Shown piece by piece: positions 10,976 through 23,385 of a stretch of 64,000 nt of DNA (its first letter is position 1; each line of letters opens with the position of its first letter). The notes below the pieces were generated by a model, which ran no database searches, was not told where the DNA came from, and worked only from the letters and a program-made list of their open reading frames with translations. A program made the position numbers and the translations under genes. Source of the DNA: Acanthosoma haemorrhoidale (lineage: Eukaryota; Arthropoda; Insecta; Hemiptera; Acanthosomatidae); assembly GCA_930367205.1 (NCBI GenBank), contig OV884015.1, positions 107,944,509 to 108,008,508 of the forward strand, written 5' to 3'.

Positions 10976-11709
10976 AGTCTGTACAGGGATATATGTACTA
11001 ATACTTTTTAATTCTTAGAGGCTTACTATCAATGCTATGCAAGGTTTAGCCTGTACAGGGATATATGTACTAATACTTTTTAATTCTTAGAGGCTTACTA
11101 TCAATGCTATGCAAGGTTTAGTCTGTACAGGGATATATGTACTAATACTTTTAATTCTTAGAGGCTTACTATCAATGCTATGCAAGGTTTAGTCTGTACA
11201 GGGATATATGTACTAATACTTTTTAATTCTTAGGGGCTTACTATCAATGCTATGCAAGGTTTAGTCTGTACAGGGATATATGTACTAATACTTTTTAATT
11301 CTTAGAGGCTTACTATCAATGCTATGCAAGGTTTAGTCTGTACAGGGATATATGTACTAATACTTTTAATTCTTAGAGGCTTACTATCAATGCTATGCAA
11401 GGTTTAGTCTGTACAGGGATATATGCACTAATACTTTTTAATTCTTAGGGGCTTACTATCAATGCTATGCAAGGTTTAGTCTGTACAGGGATATATGTAC
11501 TAATACTTTTTAATTCTTAGAGGCTTACTATCAATGCTATGCAATATTTAGTCTGTACAGGGATATATGTACTAATACTTTTTAATTCTTAGGGGCTTAC
11601 TATCAATGCTATGCATGGTATAGTCTGTACAGGGATATATGTACCAATACTTTTTAATTCTTAGAGGCTTACTATCAATGCTATGCAAGGTTTAGTCTGT
11701 ACAGGGATG
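10976..11709 (+). repeat. 72-bp minisatellite, 10 units
   Basis: Units begin AGTCTGTACAGGGATATATG and repeat every 71-72 bp. The 71-bp form lacks one T in a T-run. Copy 2 has 4 units at 22431-22728. Confidence 0.95.
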
Positions 11710-12164
11710 TGAGGCCTATGGCTGTTTGCATGGCTAAAACATAATTGGGTCTTCTCCTCTACAATCTCATGAATAACGTCCAATTCAAAACTACGAAGAA
11801 AAGACAGTCTGTGATGAGAAAACGAACCCAATATTAACGTAAGTTGTTACCTCGAGAATAGCGTAGCAATCTAAAATTAATCGAATATCCGGATTCACTT
11901 TATTGTACTATGAAGATATCTTAACTAAGAAACTGGTTTAGGGAAAAATCCAGAAATTCCATAGGTTAAAGAACGCCGATCTGCACCCGTTGCTTGGTGT
12001 GCCGTAGGTAGATGAGTTCGACCACCAGGGTCACTTTTTTTTTTCGACTCGTTGCAGCACTTGACATACTCGGTGTTTAACAGTATGACCCCACCACCAT
12101 TCCCGTTATGGATTAAATATACGTAAATTTATTCATAAATATTAAATCATTATTAAATTAATTA
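11710..12164. other. Unannotated duplicated stretch
   Basis: Matched at about 22729-23185 in copy 2. It may include the upstream part of the LINE family B fragment, but no coding motif is visible. Confidence 0.45.
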
Positions 12165-12356
12165 AATTGTGATCCAAAAATGAGCCCCATCACCTTGTCC
12201 TGTTTATTTTCATTTGATATTTGCACTGTAAAAAGACATTGTTATTGTAATTCTACCCTCCTTCAAGTGCATCTACGTATCCAGAACGAGGAGAATTTGT
12301 GAATTGTAAATCTTGTTTGTAAAAAATGTTAATTAAAAGGGGTTTAAAAAAAAAAT
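12165..12356 (+). mobile_element. LINE family B 3' end with A-rich tail
   Basis: Contains GAGCCCCATCACCTTGTCC, TGTAATTCTACCCTCCTTCA and a terminal AAAAGGGGTTTAAAAAAAAA. The same order of blocks is found in reverse complement at 46931-47150, so this is a dispersed, polyadenylated element, probably the 3' end of a non-LTR retrotransposon. Only the 3' region is seen. Clade unknown. Confidence 0.6.
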
Positions 12357-12594
12357 TAATAAATTAAAATGGAGCATAGTTACATACTCGTATTTCAAGG
12401 AAAGATTAAAAACTAGAGATATGATATCCCAATACTATCAATTTACAATCTTAAGGACTTTTGGGCGTTCGTACCATCTAACCTAGTATATATTGTTACC
12501 CTAAGACAGTAAACTTGTTAAATCATTAAACTACAAACCGATACGGAAGAAAGCTATGCTAAAAAAGATATAATTCAAACAAAACATTCCTTGA

Positions 12595-12805
12595 AGCTCG
12601 GATATACGGTGGAGGAGGTTTACCCGCCTATTGGTAAAGGAACTAAATTGCTGTGAGGGTCGAAAAAGAAAGGTAGTGGAATCAGGTGGGTCGAGGGAAT
12701 GGCAAAGCGGATGAGACAGAGAGAGAGCCACGGCGCGATGAGGCGGTCTCAGACCGGAACATTTCCCTCAAGAGTCGTTCCAACGCGCCATGCTCCGCGG
12801 AACAC
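12595..12805. other. GC-rich block with a minus-strand frame
   Basis: A GC-rich block matched at 23565-23780 in copy 2. Minus-strand frames of 66 to 89 codons cross it, but small indels between copies change the frame. No domain is recognised. It is probably an old mobile-element fragment. Confidence 0.35.
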
Positions 12806-14185
12806 TGCTATGTCAGCTTTGAATTAGAATAACCCTTCTTTATTCCAGCTGATAACTATTTGCTTTATCCCGTTTTCTCCTCTAGGATTTAAGGATACTG
12901 GCCTAGAATTACCAAGCGTTTCCCGGACTAGTTTATTTAAACTTTTGTTCTGTTTTTCTTATGTCTTTTATTGCACACCTTTAACAGGTTCATCCATTTT
13001 AAAATAGTTAAAACTATATTTATAACAGATTTAGTTGATTATAAAATAGTTTAGTGCAAAGTTTCCAACAGATGAGTTCCGACTCCGAGAACTAATATTT
13101 CCAGTTCATTATTTACACAGTAGCTGTCTCCGTGATTAGAGACTTAACTTGCTGGATTACAGGAGAAGTACATTCAAGTTCGATGCGTGTATTTTCTAAG
13201 GATTCCATCTGAGAGGTATGAGTCTGACCTGGGACACTCATAAGGGAATATTACCCTCATCCTGTCTCTAAAACTGAAATAGTGGTGTTATTGCCCCATT
13301 TGTTCTTAAGCGTCGTCTGACTTCGTCGACTTTGGCTTTCTATTTTTTTTCTTTAGATTTTAGCCATTAGGATAATCCGTTGATCTATGCAATGTTCTTT
13401 TTGTGAACAAAGTCTGTCTGTAAAGAAAGAAACAACATTTAAAGCCTCTACTTCAAATACTGTCTTTCTCTACACCTAACTGTTTAATTCCTCACGTTAA
13501 GTTTGTTCAATTCTAAATTGCACTTATAATTCTACACTTCACGTCTCTCTCTATAACTGCTAGTGACGACATTCAGTGGTTTGATCTGCTGTGCTGCCGC
13601 CGGCGGATTTTGAAATTAAGAAATACGATGCTCACGGCACGTTCTTTACATCACCCCTCCCTAGCGGAAGAACTCAGTGAAAGTAAGAAGCATGGCCGGT
13701 GGACGTTCTGTATATAACACTGTCATGAGTTATGTACATATGTTAACATGATATAGAGTGTGTTCAAAAGTTTTTTATTTCAATCCAGTGAATTTTCGAC
13801 AAAAATTACTTTCTAATTTTAATTCTTCTAAGTATTTTGTTTTGTTTTTCTCTAGTAAAGGGAGAAGATTTTGCCAGAAACGTCAAAACACAATTTAATA
13901 CGTTTTTTATCAAGGATTGAAATATTTTTAATTACCTTTAATACCTAATTTCTCCGCCTGTCTTAAAAATAATATTTTTTAAAAAAGAAATGGTTGGAGT
14001 TTTTGTTTCTGAATCAAATGATCATATTATAGCCAGGGTAATAATAATTACATTCCCTTTTGAAACTGTATGCAAGTACAATACACTAAACGTAAATTGT
14101 AGCTCATTGCGCTTTGAAATTAGGAGGCCAACAACAAGAAGAAAAGCGCATTGAACAAAAAAATATCTCAAAATTTTTAAAGATT
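12806..14185. other. Unannotated duplicated stretch
   Basis: AT-rich and matched in copy 2. From 13361 onward the match to 24345 onward is essentially perfect. The 60-codon minus frame at 14022-14204 is identical in copy 2, but so is the surrounding DNA, so this does not show selection. Confidence 0.5.
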
Positions 14186-14189
14186 TATT

Positions 14190-14470
14190 CGCCAGTTTCT
14201 CCAATCATGTCCTGAGCATATGTGGCTCTCACGCTCTCACTGGCTTCTGTCCGGTGATGGAGGCGCTTGACGGAGGAGCGTGGGGGACTTCCCAAGACTC
14301 CGCTTCCTCTTTCACATGCGAGGGAGCTGTCAAGCATGTGGAATCGGGAGGCCTCTGGGCTGTTTGTAAATATTGTATAAATGAGCGAGTGAATGATGAA
14401 TTGTAAATATGGTACGAATGAGAACATTTATCTCAATTATTTATTGCCTAATAAGGCAATAATTTTAACA
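14190..14470 (+). mobile_element. LINE family A 3' untranslated region, truncated copy
   Basis: Starts GCCAGTTTCTCCAATCATGT, then carries the family's conserved GGAGGAGCGTGGGGGACTTC block and ends with the hairpin TATTGCCTAATAAGGCAATA followed by an ACACAAG tail. It lacks the ORF2 end found at 4840. No clear target duplication is visible. An identical copy lies at 25174-25454 because of the segmental duplication. Confidence 0.75.
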
Positions 14471-14479
14471 CAAGAAAGA

Positions 14480-15549
14480 AGTTATATATAAAGAAACTTT
14501 TTAGATTTTGCGATATTTTATCACTGTATGAAATCAAAAAGAATACTACTGTTTCGATCAGACAGGCTGTCAGGGAGTACGTGCATGTCAAAGATTGCTA
14601 TTGGGCTACACTGCCGATCTATGTCAGTTGGCTTATCAAAGGAATATATAACTAGCTCTTAAAGCCACGTCTATCAATAATTTATTTTGTGATAAATACT
14701 GCTAACTGTTTGGATAAAATATTAGGAATGAAACCTTCGCTTCATCCTCTAAACCATTAACTCAATGGAAAAAACGAATGAGAATATTTTAATAGGACAA
14801 TTCGTATGATTCTAATCCACGCCGTTTTTTTTATATAAAATCAAAATGTGGTTCATAAATAATACTCGCAGTAATTAATAAAGATAATATATATAAATCT
14901 AATAAAATATTGTTACGTCATTATCTAATTTGATTTTTTAAAATTTATTTGAGGGTTTAAGGTTCTGGTAATAGCAAAAATGAAAAACTCTGGCAAAAGG
15001 AGAATTTTTTAATTATAAACTTTATTCAAATTTTTTCTTTTACATGCACATCCATAACAATTTCACCATGGTTATTTATAATTTATTATCTTACCCACTA
15101 GCGTTCGCGACTGGCCAGTTCACTGACGTTTTCGTCTTTCTCCAATTGGGTCCTTTATTTGGTCCATCCTCTGCTATTTCCTCAATCCTTTTGTTCTGAT
15201 AAAATCATCTTCCATCAATTGTTCCTACCTTTGGTCCCATCACCATTAAATAACAGTTCCTCAAGTTTCACAATGCTCTTCTCTTCAACATTACGTCTAC
15301 TGCGATCCTAACGAACAACAGCTCTCGCCATCGTCCTTTATACTTCCTTCCTTCCACCGCCTTCCTGATCCACAGGTCGTTTAACGCCCTTTATTACCCG
15401 CTAATTTTCAAATTCAAATCACATAGTCTAAATATCACAACAATATGTATAGATATGTGATAAAAATAAACCTATTTATTGTTATTTTTCCGGCTTAAGT
15501 TGGCCCTACAGCCACTTTCTTGTTGAGATATACGATTCGATACTTCGGA
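14480..15549. other. Unannotated right end of duplication copy 1
   Basis: AT-rich and nearly identical to 25464-26533. No gene seen. Confidence 0.55.
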
Positions 15550-15559
15550 CAAATACATG

Positions 15560-18441
15560 GAGGAGACAAACAGGCAGATTTTCGCTGCTGCTTGTTCTAT
15601 TGCAGACTTTGCACCCTAAGGGAAGAAATATTTTATCTATCTCTAGCCTAATCCGCTCAGGTTAAAATATAATATAAAATATCACTGAAAGAACCCAAAA
15701 ATCATTATGCTACAGATAAAGTAGTACATTTTTCAACCAGGGTCCAGGTTGTCAACTTTGAAAAAAAATCCTACTTTTCTATTAAATTTTTATTTCGTTT
15801 TGTCACTAATAATAGGTTAAAATTAGCGGTAGTCTTTTGATATGGTGTCATATCTCGATCAAATTAAACCTCTTAATGTCGCGAATTATTAATTATAAGA
15901 TAAATAAAAGACTGACACCCTGATGTTAGTGACATCTAGTTACCTAACTGTTCTAAATAAACAACAAAAAAACTAGCACAACCCGATAAACCGACCTCTA
16001 GCCATAAGAAAATGACTTAGGACAGGAAGAGAAAGAAAACGCTTTCTCAGCGGAAACATTTGTCGGTCATCCTGTGGGATATCTGGGAGAGGAAACTATC
16101 AGTATGCACTAGGGGTCATCAATCAGGGTAACTGCTATTCTATTCTTCCCAGAGGATCTGTAGATTTCTCTGGTCATCAATGATGACGGGTGACTCTCAG
16201 GCATTGGCAGTTTTATCAAATCATCATCATTTTCAATAACGTGTATCGATTAATTTGTTAACACTTACATTCTGGCTTTCGTTATTAATCCTTCGATTTG
16301 TCGATGAAACTGTCCTTTATATTGTATTCCTTCAATAAATGATTTGTTATCTTTAATAAGAGTATGGTGTCTCAAGTCTAATATTCTGATGCTACTCTTA
16401 ACTCGTATGCTAGTGAAAAGAGAAACTACATCAAGGCTGACTAAGTCGTAATCTGAGTTATAATGTCCATGTATTCTTGGAGTTTTTAACTGTCAGTCTG
16501 CCTGTGTAAATAGAATTATATAGTTTCTCGATATATTCATTTATTATGACTACTTCATCATAGCTATAGACTACTGCCTATATCCTGCTCATATGCTGTC
16601 CTATCCCGAAGAGATGCTAATGGCTCAGCTCATAGGATAGGGGGACTCGGGACCACATGGTAAACATCTGCGAGAATTTTTCGTCTTTTCATTACTTGGA
16701 GATCATCTCCATGGTTGCTCGGATAGTTTCTTTTGCGTAGGATTCCCGTAGGATTCCCGTAGGACGAAGAGCCCTCGCTCCTGGACACTCTCAAAGGCGA
16801 TACAAGAAAAACTCAGGATAAACCAATGGTTTCTCTTCCAGTTATGTTCTCTCAATGAAGAGTATACATAATACTTAATATAATATAACCTTATTTATGT
16901 TAATCGCTGATTATTTTATATCGTCATCTCTCATTTAACTAAATATATTCAAACCTTTTCGTTTCTTTCCTTCTTTTCACTTTGTATTCTAAGTTCCAGG
17001 GTGATTAATTATTTAGGAAATCTAAAAGTATAAAATATATTGATTTTTGGTTGATGCTTAAACAATTTATTTGCTGTTTTTTTTTCATGAAAAATATCCC
17101 AGAATTTGACCCTCCGCCTTAGTCTAGTGGTTGGTATAATGAATTTTAACTGCATACACCCTCGTTCAGGCTCATCCAAGAATTTTCATTGTTTTGAAGA
17201 ATAGGTCTGGGCGAGGCCCTCTCAGCCTCGTGAGGATTAACGAGTAGAACGTAAAAGAAGCGAGTCCAATAGAAATTACCGAATTTTTGCATGAGAGGAA
17301 TCGATGGGGCAATGATGCTTTTAATGATGATGCGCAAAAGTATAAAATGTAATATAATATTATGAATGTTGGCTAAACAATTTATTTGTTGGTTTTTTTA
17401 TGGAAAATACCCCAGAATTTTACCGTCACTGATAACATATACCATTTGATGAAATAATGAGAAACGTGGAGCATATGAGAGTTATGACGAAGGGTATGCG
17501 ATTTACTCCCAAATGTTCGAGCATTAGCCCCTTATATAAGTGGTTTATATCAGCCAGGGGGAGCTGATGGGTTGCTCTCACCTCTCCCTAGAACTGAGGA
17601 GGCCTACCTGATAAGCGGACGTGGAGAAATGGGGCCTATGAATCCGAAATGGGCAGGTGCAAGGCCCTGGTGTAAATTGGCACCGCCTAACTGGGCGATA
17701 TCTCATCCGGGCCTGCGGCCATCTGTATCACTTACCCGACTGCACTTGCAAGCCCTTTTTCCCCCACTTCATTATATATTCCATTTCGGGGGAAAGGGGG
17801 GGCAGTACTTGATCCCGACCCCGCGGCATCCGGTTCAGGGAGTCTTGTAAATCAGCTCGGTAATGACCTTCTATTTACTTTCGCGCTTATCGTAACTTCA
17901 TATTAGGTTCAGATGAATTATGTGTATTGTTTTCTAGATGACTTTTTGAGGAAAACTTCTCATGGTTATGAACCTTTTGTATACCATGGTTAGGTTTTGA
18001 GGGCCCGGTCACCTCCCTGATATCAAGCATGTTAAACTATGTACTTGTGAACCAACTAGGTTTCTTGCATATCTTGTTCCAAGTTTTTTCATAACTGCTC
18101 GCATATTAATTCCTGAAACATATAAAAGTTTATATAACTAAATATGCTTGTACGCATCAAACGGATTATAACCGAATAAGTTATAGACAGCGTACAGATA
18201 TGGTTGGTAAAATGAATTTTAACTGCATAGACAGGCTCCTCCTAGAATTTTTATTGATTTGAAGAATAGGTCTGGGTTGGGTTTTGTTCTAATAATAAAT
18301 AATTACATAATTTATGTGTTCATTTAAATAGAGGCATAGTTGTAACATTGTTGCAGAAACACACAATTACACATCATGGGCGTTGAACTAGTTTTCATAG
18401 TATTCAATAGTAGCTCAAAACCAGCAACATATTATATCTTC
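15560..18441. other. Unannotated left part of copy 2
   Basis: Counterpart of about 1960-4825, including the GC island at 17540-17850 and the local repeats at 17024-17420. The 92-codon plus frame at 17572-17850 is the counterpart of 3966-4208 and ends differently, so it is not called as a gene. Confidence 0.55.
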
Positions 18442-18453
18442 AATGATTACTCG

Positions 18454-21400
18454 GTGTGATACCTTGCTCTGTCCACTGCTGATAGTATATGAAGGGATAA
18501 TTTTATAAAAGTGTTGTCAGTCCTCTATTACACATCCTGGAATATTTACTCCCTTAAACTTGAAGGGATACATAATAAATTTTTAACAATAATAATAAAT
18601 TTACCGAGTGTTTTGTTTCCGTTATTCATAAAAGTAAAAGCATGCACTCAAACGTTTCTTGAACATTTAATGTGTAGCAACAATAAGTAAAACATACATG
18701 TATTAAGATATTTAGGACTACTAGAAATTAGTCTTTTAGATGCTTTTTTCTTTTGTCATTTCAATTTTTCTACATGTGAATAAGTAAATATTTGAATTCA
18801 TAGTCACCAGTTTAAGTCTAACAAAGAAGAAATTACGTTGGGTCGAATCTTGGTGGGTTATACATCCTTTGTATTGTTTGTAAAGAGTTCAATCAGTTAA
18901 TTTTGACTCTGTGAAAATTATACAAAAATTTTAAACTACTATTCTACATCTGTCGAATCTAAGCACTATTACCGCCTCCTGACTGAGAGTACATCCTGTC
19001 CACAGAAGAGGTTGAGGACCCAGTGACGAGGATACCCGGCTAGGCACTCAGCCTCGGCACTAAAGCCCACATCACCTTGGAGTCACGTCCCTCTCCCACC
19101 TATATCCCACTAGTGGTGCTGCATTGGGGGTTTGCATCCTGCCCCTCTAATGACACCGTTGTAAGCCACTCTCTTGTCTCCTAGTCCTCTCCCTCCGCCT
19201 CTTCCCAATCCATTAACTTCCTCCCCTCTCAGGGACACAGAAAACAGCCTTCTTTTTACCCTCTTTTTTTTTTCTCTCAAAGTGTAAAATCGATTTGTTC
19301 ACTACCTTTTCGTCCATTTTTCTTGAAAGCACAAAAATATGTTAAATTATTATTATCAAACTAAACCAAATGGATTTAATAAACTAAAACTAAATTAAAG
19401 AAATTAGATTGAGTTTAAAAGGTGTCGATATTCACATACTCTAAAAAACAAATGCTAAAACGACATAATTATTGTTATCAACGACATTCAAAGGGCAGAG
19501 TGACTTCCCAAAACAAATATAGTAACTCATAGCTTACATTATTTACAATATTTCGGGAATTTATTTTAAATAGTCTTAGTTTTTTTTTCAATAACTTACA
19601 ATATTTCAAGTTGAAGTTATGGCTGCGTTACTTATTATCACATTCAGCAAATTTCGAGTTATGGTCATTGTACAGTTTTAAAATATCTGGTTTTTGCTAA
19701 GGTAGGAATATAATTAAGTTTCTGTGAATTCCAGTCCACAAATTTATTCCTTTTAATACGTTTTTTTTTTCCAAGATTATCAGCAAAATATGTACGAGAC
19801 CAAAGAATATTTTGAGCTTTGCTCCGTTTCCAATTTCGTCTAAGACAACGGGTTTCCTTATGGCAACTTCTGAGTGTACGTTCTACGGTAGTGGAGGAAT
19901 GGTGCGATATAATGAACCTTTCAAGGTTGTAGGAATGTAAAATTATTATGGAAATTATGAAGAAAAAAAAAGTAGTCTGCACTACTAAATTTCTCAAGTC
20001 GTGGCTCAGAAGCTATTCGAAATTCTAACGCCTGCTAAAGACCTCCACTAAATTCGGCATGTTTAAATTGTCTTCCGGTTGAGATGACATTGTTACACAT
20101 AGTTAGCCAAGTAGTTTTGGGGCCCACACCTTTTTGATACATTTACAACTGGTGTTCTCATTTCTAAATAAAACCGGAGAGTTCAACATTACACTTTTGA
20201 TGAATTACGAACTGTTCGGTCCCGTGTTTCATTGTCGAGCCTTGGACGAAAACTCGGTGGATCTTCTCACCTCTTCTGTTAGCACCGTTCGTCGCTTGTT
20301 CAGAAAGAGAACATAAACAGAAATTACATGTTGTTATTCAAGAGACGATAGCATAGAAATATCAATGAGCAATGTCACTGAGTTGTTTCAGATCCATCAG
20401 TAAAAACTTAGGTTTGTTGTTTAAAAACAAAAACAAACAAACAAATTCTAAAAATGGCCTGCTCATTGATTTTCGGTTTAACAAGACAACAACAAAACAA
20501 CAATTTCAAGCCAGTAAGCTGTTATTAATCTTATTTTTTAATTAATGTTGTTAACTTTGTTAAAGGATCATGATTTTTACTTATCATTTTTATTAAAGAT
20601 TCTGTAGAATTTTGTAGAGAAACTCCGATATTCACAAGATCTTCACTCACATAGTTTTATTAATCCTTAACCATAGTGCCCGTAGTTAGTGTGTGTTATC
20701 TGTAGAGCTTGTTTAGCAGTAACTGGCTTTCTGTGCCAGGGTTCAGTTGTTTTCGATCTCCTCGTTACAAGGAAAATCTCATTTCCCTTTCTTCAACCAT
20801 CTGGAGCTTATGCTAATCAATAATGGCACAGGTCAGTGGCGATCTGATATTCTTGGTAAAGTTTAGTAATTTGCAACTAACTGCTTCGTGTTTCTGAACC
20901 TTGTATTTTTTCTTATGAAAAAGATCTTTTGTAAGGGCGGGCTGTAGGTAGCCCACCCCTATATTTACCTAAATGCTGCCAAATTCGGAAATGAACCACA
21001 CTAGCGGCTCTTAAATAATAGCTCAAATGAATTCAGTTAACGGTGTTCTTTAGATAAAAATAAAAATGTTATTATGTCGAATATCATAATGTTTCTCTAA
21101 AAATTGTCAACATTTATAATATTTGTTGTGTAATATAGTTACATGAATACGAAATAATGTCACTCTCTTACCGACCATTAATTATTATTCATATAATCAT
21201 AATACAATGAAGAAATAAATCATTTCCAGTTTTATCTGTCTTATTTGAATATTTGAAGTATTGGCTCCTAAAAAAAAACACTCGTTCACATTAGTCATTA
21301 TGTCATAGTAGTGCTTATTTAAAACTGGGCGTTTTTCTTCTGGAGGAGTGTCTTTGTCATTCAGTTCGTGTTAAATTTGTGGATAATTCTCGTGTTTGTG

Positions 21401-21900
21401 GGACTGAATGGAATAATTTATTCATGGCAGTATTTATGTAAGGAACACAGACTTCTGTGGAGGGTGCGCGTATGCTTACAGTGGTACTGCGATTATTATG
21501 AATCTCTATATTGTCAGGATAATTATTAACGTTCAAATATTTCTGTGAAAATTGTAATGAGTTTCCACGTGGCGAATGTTAAATGAGATCCCTTGACGAG
21601 CTTACCTCGGACCCTCCTCGATGGGTCTTCCTGTTGGTGGTGGGCAGATCCTATCTACCCTACAGAAGGCATTAACTGCGACGGTGGCCATGAAAGGACA
21701 CCACCGACTTTTCTATTTAGCCCTGTAATTAACAGATGACCATTCAGGAAATTCACTGTCAGGAGATTAGTAAAGATTTATTGCGGCTGGACCTTTCCGT
21801 TTAATTACATTTTCTTATCCAATCCCTCCTTCCTTCTCTTCCCTTCGAGGGCACGGCTGTTGTGGCCTGTATATTGAAGCTAGTAACTATGGATAGAAGA
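18454..21900. other. Unannotated middle part of copy 2
   Basis: Counterpart of 5324-8886 without the 103-bp insertion. The 110-codon minus frame at 19665-19997 is longer than its counterpart (86 codons, 6620-6880) through substitutions and indels, with no family motif. Probably chance. Confidence 0.5.
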
Positions 21901-22145
21901 GTCTAGTCTATAGAGTCTAGTCTACTGAGTCTAGTCTATAGAGTCTAGTCTACTGAGTCTAGTCTATAGAGTCTAGTCTACTGAGTCTAGTCTACGTCCT
22001 AGCTGGTTTGTCTACTCAACCCCAGATCTATAGCAATACCATCAAACTTTAAGTTCGATCATTAAGTTATTAAACTAGTAACTACAACAAGCTAGTAACT
22101 ATGGATAGCAGAGTCTAGTCTATAGAGTCTAGTCTACTGAGTCTA
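21900..22145 (+). repeat. Short 14-bp satellite blocks of copy 2
   Basis: Two short blocks (about 21900-21994 and 22112-22152) of the same GAGTCTAGTCTA unit. They lie in a local direct duplication of about 203 bp: GCTAGTAACTATGGATAG recurs, as does CTAGCTGGTTTGTCTACTC. Confidence 0.85.
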
Positions 22146-22430
22146 GTCTACGTCTTAGCTGGTTTGTCTACTCAACCCCGGCACTATAGCAATACCATCA
22201 AACTTTAAGTTTGATCATTAAGTTATTAAACTAGTCGTGACATCTCAGCCAGCTACAAATTTACCGTTCATCGGCTCATCGCCGTTTTCATCACGAGGGT
22301 CTTGAAACTTCACTAATGTTTCAGTGTGTACACTTACTTGCCTTTCATTTCACCTTTTATGCAGAAGGGTGAATAACATTCGTTCAAAGAAACGTTCACT
22401 CCAAGAATCCATAAAATAGGGGCAACGTAT

Positions 22431-22728
22431 AGTCTGTACAGGGATATATGTACCAATACTTTTTAATTCTTAGAGGCTTACTATCAATGCTATGCAAGGT
22501 TTAGTCTGTACAGGGATACATGTACCAATACTTTTTAATTCTTAGAGGTTTACTATCAATGCTATGCAAGGTTTAGTCTGTACAGGGATACATGTACCAA
22601 TACTTTTTAATTCTTAGAGGTTTACTATCAATGCTATGCAAGGTTTAGTCTGTACAGGGATATATGTACTAATACTTTTTAATTCTTAGAGGCTTACTAT
22701 CAATGCTATGCTAGGTTTAGTCTGTACA
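22431..22728 (+). repeat. 72-bp minisatellite, 4 units (copy 2)
   Basis: Same unit and flanks as 10976-11709 but only four units. Confidence 0.93.
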
Positions 22729-23174
22729 GGAATGTGAGGCCTATGGCTGTTTGCATGGCTAAAACATAATTGGGTCTTCTCATCTACAATCTCATGAATA
22801 ACGTCCAACTCAAAACTACGCAGACAAGACAGCCTGTGATGAGAAAATGAACCCAATATTAACGTAAGTTTAAAGGGTCGCGTACGGAAGTTTAATAGCG
22901 TAGCAATCTAAAATTAATCGAATATCCGGATTCACTTTATTGTACTATGAAGATATCTTAACTAAGAAACTGGTTTAGGGAAAAATCCAGAAACTCCATA
23001 GGTTAAAGAACGCTGATCTGCACCCGTTGCTCGGTGTGCCGTAGTTGGATGAATTCGTTCACCATGGTCACTTTTTTTTTTTTGACTCGTTCCAGCACTT
23101 GACATACTCGGTGTTCAACAGTATGACCCCACCACCATTCCCGTTATGGATTAAATATACGTATATTTATACAT

Positions 23175-23385
23175 AAATATTAAATTAATTAAATTGTGAT
23201 CCGAAAGTGAGCCCCATCACCTTGTCCTGTTTATTTGCATTTGATATTTTCACTGTAAAAAAACATTGTTGTTGTAATTCTACACTCCTTCAAGTGCATC
23301 TACGTATCCAGCACGAGGAGAATTTGTGAATTGTAAATCTTGTTTGTAAAAAATGTTAATTAAAAGGGGTTTAAAAAAAAAAATT
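23175..23385 (+). mobile_element. LINE family B 3' end (copy 2 counterpart)
   Basis: Counterpart of 12165-12356, with the same GAGCCCCATCACCTTGTCC block and A-rich tail. Confidence 0.6.

Larger units (their letters stand above)
1951..15549 (+). repeat. Large tandem segmental duplication, copy 1
   Basis: The sequence starting CAAATACATGGAGGAGACAA at 1951 recurs at 15550, and the two copies run in parallel to 15549 and 26533. Copy 1 is 13.6 kb and copy 2 about 11.0 kb. The length difference comes mainly from satellite copy number plus two insertions present only in copy 1. The junctions show no obvious microhomology. This is either a true tandem duplication or two divergent haplotypes placed in series by the assembler. 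Confidence 0.93.

Noticed and set aside
14185..14427. 80-codon minus frame, identical at 25169-25411
   Set aside because: It is the antisense of the LINE 3' region and is identical only because the whole segment is duplicated without change.
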